From Bacillota bacterium (lineage in GTDB: Bacteria > Bacillota > Clostridia > Oscillospirales > Acutalibacteraceae), in the NCBI GenBank assembly GCA_021769885.1, contig JAETSA010000001.1, positions 165,963 through 229,962 on the forward strand: 64,000 nt of DNA, read 5' to 3'. The number at the start of each line of letters is the position of its first letter. Position 1 is the stretch's first letter. This document shows, in pieces, positions 58,463 through 64,000 of the stretch. The notes beneath the pieces are model-generated. The model was not told the DNA's origin, did no database searches, and saw only the letters and a program-made list of their open reading frames with translations. Position numbers and translations under genes: made by a program.

Positions 58463-59613
58463 ATTTGCCTCACGTCGCCGAATTTCGCCGTTTCATTCTG
58501 CTGTCGGGTACTTTCCGCAGTTTTTGCCGAAAGAGCCACACGTTCGCTTACAGGGGCGCAAGTGACGGCAGGAACGCAGGATTTAGCACCCAATATCTTT
58601 ACGTCACTTACGGCACTTTCGTCACGGTCAGAAGAATAAGAAATATCCACAAGCCGTTGACCGTTGCTTCTGCGGTTTGTAAATTGCACGCCCTGTTCTT
58701 CAAGCGAATACCGCCAGCGGTTCATCATCTGTTTAAGACTTTTTGCAGACAGTTTTTTACCGTAGTACGAATTAAAAAGTTCTGTGAATTCGCTGTTCGT
58801 TCCGCTAAAGGATTTTTGCATTTTCATAAATTCAATCAGTGCTACCATTTCATCGGGCAGTATCAATTGCGGATTTTCAAGGCTGTCTGACACAAGACGC
58901 CAAACACAATCTTCCTTTGACAACCGCATCTCCATTTCACGGTATTCAATATCTCTGCCTGTGCAAACAAGCGTTGCCGTATCTGCGTTCCGTTTGCTTT
59001 TGTCAAGCACAAAAATTGCATCCATCGCTCCGCTGATTCCTGTTGTACCGGAAATTTTATTAAGCGGGTCGCCGTCACCCTGTTTTCGCAAATGATGCAC
59101 AAGCAGAATAGAAATTTCCAATTCATCTGCAAGCTGTTTCATCTGCCGTACATCATCGTAATCGTTTGCGTAGGATGTGTCGGTGTTGCTTGCACGGACA
59201 ATTTGAAAAGTATCAATCGCAACCAATACCGTATCGGGATGCTCTGAAACAAAATTTCGTATCTGCTCGCACAGCCCGTCTGCCAGCGCACCTGCGGCAG
59301 TTGCGAAGTATGCATTCTCAGGTACTTCATCTGTGAGCATACAAAGTCTTTGCTGTATTCTGTTCAATGGGTCTTCCAAACAGAGGTACAGCGTTGTGCC
59401 TTTTTTGGTGGGCAGATTCCATATTGCATCGCCTTTTGCAATGCGGACGCACAAATCAAGCACCAACCAGGATTTTCCGATTTTCGGTGCGCCGCCGAGT
59501 ATTGAGATACCCTGTGGCAAAAGTGTTTCAACACAAAACTTCGTCGGCGGAAGTTTCATGTCCATCAGTGTTTCACCGTCTACCACGGTGAGCATATTTT
59601 TTCTTTCGTTCAT
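58459..59613 (-). CDS. RecA-like/RepA-type AAA ATPase (replicative helicase-like)
   Basis: GISILGGAPKIGKSWLVLDLCVRIAKGDAIWNLPTKKGTTLYLCLEDPLNRIQQRL; VAIDTFQIVRASNTDTSYANDYDDVRQMKQLADELEISILLVHHLRKQGDGDPLNKISGTTGISGAMDAIFVL. Confidence 0.88.
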   Translation of the reverse strand: MNERKNMLTVVDGETLMDMKLPPTKFCVETLLPQGISILGGAPKIGKSWLVLDLCVRIAKGDAIWNLPTKKGTTLYLCLEDPLNRIQQRLCMLTDEVPENAYFATAAGALADGLCEQIRNFVSEHPDTVLVAIDTFQIVRASNTDTSYANDYDDVRQMKQLADELEISILLVHHLRKQGDGDPLNKISGTTGISGAMDAIFVLDKSKRNADTATLVCTGRDIEYREMEMRLSKEDCVWRLVSDSLENPQLILPDEMVALIEFMKMQKSFSGTNSEFTELFNSYYGKKLSAKSLKQMMNRWRYSLEEQGVQFTNRRSNGQRLVDISYSSDRDESAVSDVKILGAKSCVPAVTCAPVSERVALSAKTAESTRQQNETAKFGDVRQM

Positions 59614-60027
59614 ATAATTTCACTCCTTTATTCTTTTTGATTGATGATTTCAGAACAATCATATACCACTCCTACCTTTCAAATATCAAAATTCAGCAGT
59701 GTCAGTTTCCGTGCAAGAGGAAGTTTGCATTTCCCCTGATTGCCGATTTTGTCTGTACATCTGTTTTGTTCCTGCGCTCTTTTCCTGAACGCGTATTTCA
59801 CAGCTGCCTTCTTCGCTCGTCCGTCCTTTCGGGAGCAATCCGCCCCTTCCTCCTGAACACATCAACAATATGATGCTGTCATCGCAAAGTGCACACTGTG
59901 TATCGTCACAGCAGACTATTCAATTTTACAGGCTTTTCTTTTTCTGCCTGTTCTGGTACAATAATACTGTAATTTTTAATTCTTCTAAATATCAAAGTGT
60001 TAATGCTGAAAATCACACAAAAGCACT

Positions 60028-61032
60028 TTGAGACAAGGCGGTGAAAATACTTTGCAGAATATATGCGGTTTGTATGTAGAGATAAATAAGGGCGGAACTA
60101 TAAAAAGAAATCTCACCGTAAAAAGCGGTGAGACAATAAAATTGGAACGTACTACGGTCAATGATGAAATCATAGCGTTTTCCGAATTAAATTTTAAATA
60201 CTACGCAGAGTTATTGGAGCATATTGAGAATATGTGCGAGGACTCGTACGTTGAAGTGACGGACGGCGACTTCGGAGAAGCAGGCATAGATGTTGATGCT
60301 TATGCAGAAATACTGAAAACGGTTCATAAACTAATTGAGGCTTTGGAAGAGTCAAATCCTCTGCACGGGACACTCCTGCGAACGCTTTTAGAAGACCAAA
60401 TCCCGCCCGATGACGGCTCGGCAATGTATTTGATAAACAGCGAGGCAAAGATTACCGACTGCTTATCATCGGTAATGCGACTGCAATTCCTTATCAACGA
60501 CATACTGTATGATTTGCGAAGCGGAGCATCGCTTGATATGGAGCAGAAATACAGTATTTTTAAGACTGCTGAGTTTACCCAAATACAAATACTTGACAAA
60601 AGAATTACCAGTCAATACCGTTTTCGCTCGCTGATAGATTACTATATTTTTCTGATGATGCGGTTTATTGAAAATCAGCCGAGCGTTACCCTTTGCCAAT
60701 GCTGCGGAAAATATTTTATCCCCAAAACAAAACGGACAACCCTGTACTGTGACAGAATTATCCGTGATAATAAGACCTGTAAACAAATTGCTCCTGTATT
60801 AAAGCATAAGCGTGACGCCGCCCAAGATTCGGTTATACAAACCTTCGACAGGACAAAGAAAAAGATGTACAAACGCTTTGAGCGGACGAATGACTTTTCC
60901 AACGCAACCGCAAACAGCCTTTCTCTTACGCAATATTACGATTGGCTGAGCAGAGCTGAACGGGCAAGGAAAGCATATCTTGCCGGCAGAATGTCAGCAG
61001 AAGAAGCACTTGAAATTATTACAGTAGAATAA
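60028..61032 (+). CDS. DUF6076-type mobile-element protein with zinc knuckle
   Basis: CQCCGKYFIPKTKRTTLYCDRIIRDNKTCKQIAPVLKHKRDAAQDSVIQTFDRTKKKMYKRFERTNDFS. Family name from memory. Confidence 0.65.
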   Translation: MRQGGENTLQNICGLYVEINKGGTIKRNLTVKSGETIKLERTTVNDEIIAFSELNFKYYAELLEHIENMCEDSYVEVTDGDFGEAGIDVDAYAEILKTVHKLIEALEESNPLHGTLLRTLLEDQIPPDDGSAMYLINSEAKITDCLSSVMRLQFLINDILYDLRSGASLDMEQKYSIFKTAEFTQIQILDKRITSQYRFRSLIDYYIFLMMRFIENQPSVTLCQCCGKYFIPKTKRTTLYCDRIIRDNKTCKQIAPVLKHKRDAAQDSVIQTFDRTKKKMYKRFERTNDFSNATANSLSLTQYYDWLSRAERARKAYLAGRMSAEEALEIITVE

Positions 61033-61148
61033 AAACATGCCTCGAACAAGACCGATTTTAGTTGATTTGAAATGCTTATTAATATTGAAGTTACTTTTTA
61101 TTTGAATTATAATTTTTAAATAATATATATATTTTGTAAGGAGACATT

Positions 61149-62192
61149 ATGAATTCAAATAATTTAATTTATGCTTTAAAAGATGGAGTACTTACACATA
61201 TTTCTAATGTTGAAAGCGGATTAAAATGCGGATGTATTTGTCCCGGATGTGGTGAAGAGTTAATTGCTAAAAAAGGTAATAAAATGACACATCATTTTGC
61301 TCATAAAGCAAATAGCGAATGCTTGAGCGGCTATCAAACATCGTTGCATTTATTAGCTAAAGATATTCTGTTGGAAGAAAAAAGAATATTATTACCAAAA
61401 GTAAAAATTCGTTTTAGCGATCACGGCGGCTCATATAAAGAAGTATTGATTTCCAATGAAACTTTTATTGAAATAGATAATGTTGTTCTTGAGAAAAAGC
61501 AAGGCGAAATAATACCAGATGTTATTGCTTATTGCGGAGATAAAAAATTATATATTGAAATTTATGTTACTCATAAAATCGATGATAACAAAAAGATAAA
61601 AATTGCTGAAGAAGATATATCTACTATAGAAATCGATTTGAGTGAAATTGATAGATACATTTCAAAAGAAATGCTAAAAGATATTCTTCTTGAGGGAACA
61701 AAACAGAAGCACTGGATATATAATTCCATTGAAAATCAATGGTATAAAAAATTTATTAATTTTTCCGATTTTATTGAAATTAATGGAAGCCGAATTAAGA
61801 ATTGTCCAATAAAAGCAAGGGTAGATAAATACGGAAATCCTTACGCAGTTTTCATCAGGGATTGCATGTACTGCAATTATTGCGTTGATGTTATTGATAG
61901 TGAAGATGGTTTTACACAAGGCATTAAATGCACAGGAAAGCAAAGATTGTCAGAGATATCCGATTTTAATTTAACTTTAGCAGAAAGAATTACTGATAGC
62001 AATGAAAAATTATATACAATACGGATGGAAAATTTGTGCAATGGTTATTGCCCGTTTTGTCAAGTGGAATTAGTTGAAAGAGTAGGAAAATATGGAACTT
62101 TTTATGCTTGTTCAAACTCCACATACTGTAACTTTACATTTTCAATAGATGAAGAAACCGGTGAATTAAAATTAAGATATCCATTGATATAA
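61149..62192 (+). CDS. CoiA-like putative nuclease with N-terminal CxxC finger and C-terminal topoisomerase-type zinc finger
   Basis: CICPGCGEELIAKKGNKMTHHFAHKANSEC; IIPDVIAYCGDKKLYIEIYVTHKIDDNKKI; CPFCQVELVERVGKYGTFYACSNSTYCNFTFS. Confidence 0.8.
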   Translation: MNSNNLIYALKDGVLTHISNVESGLKCGCICPGCGEELIAKKGNKMTHHFAHKANSECLSGYQTSLHLLAKDILLEEKRILLPKVKIRFSDHGGSYKEVLISNETFIEIDNVVLEKKQGEIIPDVIAYCGDKKLYIEIYVTHKIDDNKKIKIAEEDISTIEIDLSEIDRYISKEMLKDILLEGTKQKHWIYNSIENQWYKKFINFSDFIEINGSRIKNCPIKARVDKYGNPYAVFIRDCMYCNYCVDVIDSEDGFTQGIKCTGKQRLSEISDFNLTLAERITDSNEKLYTIRMENLCNGYCPFCQVELVERVGKYGTFYACSNSTYCNFTFSIDEETGELKLRYPLI

Positions 62193-62218
62193 TTTGCTGC
62201 ACCAAGGTAACGCTAGCA

Positions 62219-62269
62219 TTAGGATCTGGTGCGTAATGCGTGCAGGTTCAAGTCCTGTTATCCGCACCA
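62219..62269 (+). pseudogene. 3' half of the disrupted tRNA-Leu(UAG) gene
   Basis: TTAGGATCTGGTGCGTAATGCGTGCAGGTTCAAGTCCTGTTATCCGCACCA; completes the 5' half at 49684-49718. Confidence 0.93.
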
Positions 62270-62271
62270 AA

Positions 62272-62317
62272 AAAGACAACCGATTTTGATACAAAGTCGG
62301 TTGTCTTTCTTTTTGCC
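62272..62317 (+). terminator. Original terminator of the disrupted tRNA-Leu gene
   Basis: aaagacaaccga ttttgatacaaag tcggttgtcttt ctttttg directly after the CCA end. Confidence 0.8.
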
Positions 62318-62441
62318 TGAAAAGCCCTTATTTCAAGGGATTTCTCATACTTTGGAGTAAAAAGCAACAGCCGCTGTGAACATTTTCACGGCGGCTGCTT
62401 TGCTTTCTTGGAAGTTTTTAGCCCTGCTTCAAACTTCAAAT

Positions 62442-62491
62442 CGTGTGATTTATGGGGTTTCGTGTGATTATTGGGGTATCGTGTGATTTTT
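62442..62491. repeat. Three 19-bp tandem units
   Basis: cgtgtgatttatggggttt / cgtgtgattattggggtat / cgtgtgatttttgatattc at 62442, 62461 and 62480. Confidence 0.8.
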
Positions 62492-62532
62492 GATATTCCG
62501 ATAATACTCCTTATGAGAAAATCGGCGATGAA

Positions 62533-63873
62533 GTGCGGTCGTTGGCTGTTCCTTTTGATATTCCCGATGGTTGGGTATGGGTACATCCAACGGACATCGG
62601 CTTCTTTGGCTCTGGAAAAACACCAGCACCAGATCAATTAAGCAAATTTGGAACGATCCCATATTTTAAGGTCGCAGATATGAATGCTACCGGAAATGAA
62701 GTCTATTTGTGCAATTCTAATTCGTTTTTGAAATTGCCAAATTCGATGAAGCTATTTTCAAAGGGTGCAGTGGTGTACCCCAAAAACGGTGGTGCGGTGT
62801 TTACAAACAAGAAACGGATATTAGGACAAGATTCCTTGGTTGACCTTAATACGGGTAGCTACACGCCATTTTCTCAAATGGATGAGAAGTTCTTCTATTA
62901 TCTGTTTTCAACAGTTGACTTTCAAAAGTATTACAAGGGAACTGCACTGCCCACGGTGGATATGGACGCTGTGCAGGAAATTGTCTGGGGGCTACCCTCT
63001 CTGGCTGAGCAAAAGCGCATAGTGACGGCAATCGAATTAACTTTGCCGTTGATCGACAAGTACGAAGAAACGCATAGTCAGTTATCTCGTTTGCAGAACT
63101 CTTTTCCAGAAGCCCTCAAGAAGTCGATTTTGCAGGAGGCAGTTCAGGGCAAGCTGGTACCCCAAGACCCGTCTGACGAGCCTGCAGAGGCTCTGCTGGA
63201 GCGTATCCGGGCGGAAAAACAGCGGCTCATCAAGGAAGGCAAAATCAAAAAGGACAAGCACGACTCTGTCATTTTCAGACGGGATAATTCTCATTATGAA
63301 AAGCGTGGCCCAGAAGAGGTCTGTATTGACGAGGAGATTCCGTTTGAAATCCCCGAAAACTGGGCCTGGTGTCGGGCTTCCAGTTTAGGAACAATGATCA
63401 GAGGGCGTGGCATCAAACGAACAGAAACTGTTGCCCAAGGGCGCCCGTGCATTCGATACGGGGAGATTTACACCACCTATGAAACCTCCTTTGATTCAGC
63501 AGTTTCCTTTGTCCCCGAAACGCTCGATAAGGATTGCTTGCATTTCTCCTCCGGCGATGTAGTGTTCACATTGACGGGCGAGAACAAAGTGGACATTGCT
63601 AAAACAGTGGCGTTTCTCGGAGAAGGACAAATTGCGGCAGGTGGCGATTTGGCTTTTTGGACGCATCATGGAATGAATCCGCTGTATCTGGTGTACTATA
63701 TGGCTTCGCCGTATTGCATCGAGCTTAAACGCAGGACGGCGACAGGTGACATTATCGTACACATTTCGACATCAAAGGTCGGCGATTTCCTTGTTCCCAT
63801 TCCTCCGATTAAAGAGCAGAACCGAATTGTATCGGCGATTGAACAGCTTTTTGCTGTGGCTTCTACTTTGTAA
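62533..63873 (+). CDS. hsdS: Type I restriction-modification specificity subunit HsdS with two TRDs, 5'-truncated
   Basis: VPFDIPDGWVWVHPTDIGFFGSGKTP...LPSLAEQKRIVTAIE...FPEALKKSILQEAVQGKLVPQDPSDEPAEALLERI...IPFEIPENWAWCRASSLG...PIPPIKEQNRIVSAIEQLFA. HsdS-like frame extends upstream to DNTPYEKIGDEV but meets a stop. Confidence 0.88.
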   Translation: MRSLAVPFDIPDGWVWVHPTDIGFFGSGKTPAPDQLSKFGTIPYFKVADMNATGNEVYLCNSNSFLKLPNSMKLFSKGAVVYPKNGGAVFTNKKRILGQDSLVDLNTGSYTPFSQMDEKFFYYLFSTVDFQKYYKGTALPTVDMDAVQEIVWGLPSLAEQKRIVTAIELTLPLIDKYEETHSQLSRLQNSFPEALKKSILQEAVQGKLVPQDPSDEPAEALLERIRAEKQRLIKEGKIKKDKHDSVIFRRDNSHYEKRGPEEVCIDEEIPFEIPENWAWCRASSLGTMIRGRGIKRTETVAQGRPCIRYGEIYTTYETSFDSAVSFVPETLDKDCLHFSSGDVVFTLTGENKVDIAKTVAFLGEGQIAAGGDLAFWTHHGMNPLYLVYYMASPYCIELKRRTATGDIIVHISTSKVGDFLVPIPPIKEQNRIVSAIEQLFAVASTL

Positions 63874-64000
63874 AGTTCTCATTATGAGAAGTTGGACGGT
63901 GTGGAGCGCTGTATCGACGATGAACTGCCCTTTGAAATACCCGAAAACTGGTGCTGGTGCAAGATTGGCACTATCTTTACTCTTCAAGCTGGTAAAAACA
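63874..64000 (+). pseudogene. hsdS: Third hsdS TRD cassette, in frame after the TAA stop, truncated by window end
   Basis: SSHYEKLDGVERCIDDELPFEIPENWCWCKIGTIFTLQAGKN, paralogous to 63283 onward (NSHYEKRGPEEVCIDEEIPFEIPENWAWC). Confidence 0.8.

Larger units (their letters stand above)
49717..62220. mobile_element. 12.5-kb integrative element inserted in the anticodon loop of a tRNA-Leu(UAG) gene
   Basis: The two tRNA halves at its ends overlap by a 2-bp TT core; element ends form an imperfect inverted repeat (attP half-sites); internal large serine recombinase and mobilisation-like genes. Confidence 0.88.

Noticed and set aside
59686-59868. 60-aa minus-strand ORF between the RepA-like ATPase and the DUF6076 gene
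   Set aside because: Short, charged, no RBS seen, and composition fits random translation.
62200-62269. Possible complete, unusual tRNA beginning at GCACCAAGG
   Set aside because: No valid 5' acceptor or D-arm upstream; the sequence before 62219 is element DNA (attP half-site). It is only the 3' half of the split tRNA.
62386-62662. Minus-strand ORFs of 64-83 aa over the 19-bp repeats and hsdS start
   Set aside because: Overlap tandem repeats and the hsdS frame on the opposite strand; no domain.
1-64000. CRISPR array
   Set aside because: No regularly spaced identical repeats with unique spacers; the repeats seen are 68-bp paired copies, small hairpins and three 19-bp units.

Overview
The window is a chromosomal segment of a spore-forming Firmicute (Clostridia, probably Oscillospiraceae-like; inferred from gene content and order only). 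About 0-49.6 kb is mostly housekeeping: recN-argR-nadK-tlyA-dxs-ispA-xseB-xseA-(TsaD paralogue)-nusB-asp23-spoIIIAH..AA on the minus strand, then yfhO, nanE/nanA, radA, tsf/rpsB, ygiQ, ftsK/spoIIIE, tepA, aconitase-IDH-rex, spmA/spmB, gpmI-tpiA-pgk, a WYL regulator with GH2, and copA/csoR. The most interesting part is 49.7-62.3 kb. Two halves of one tRNA-Leu(UAG) gene (49684-49718 and 62219-62269) are separated by a 12.5-kb insertion in the anticodon loop. The insertion carries its own complete tRNA-Leu(UAG), a large serine recombinase, a regulated zinc-ribbon/SPFH operon, two proteins sharing a putative nuclease motif, and mobilisation-like genes. Joining the element ends reconstructs an attP with 13/19 dyad symmetry around a TT core, as expected for a serine integrase. 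Other observations are a 68-bp dispersed repeat with compensatory stem changes, an array of hsdS target-recognition cassettes at the right edge, a CopA-CopZ fusion with a strong internal ribosome-binding site, and a decayed methyltransferase. All calls come from reading the sequence and the ORF track; no database search was run.
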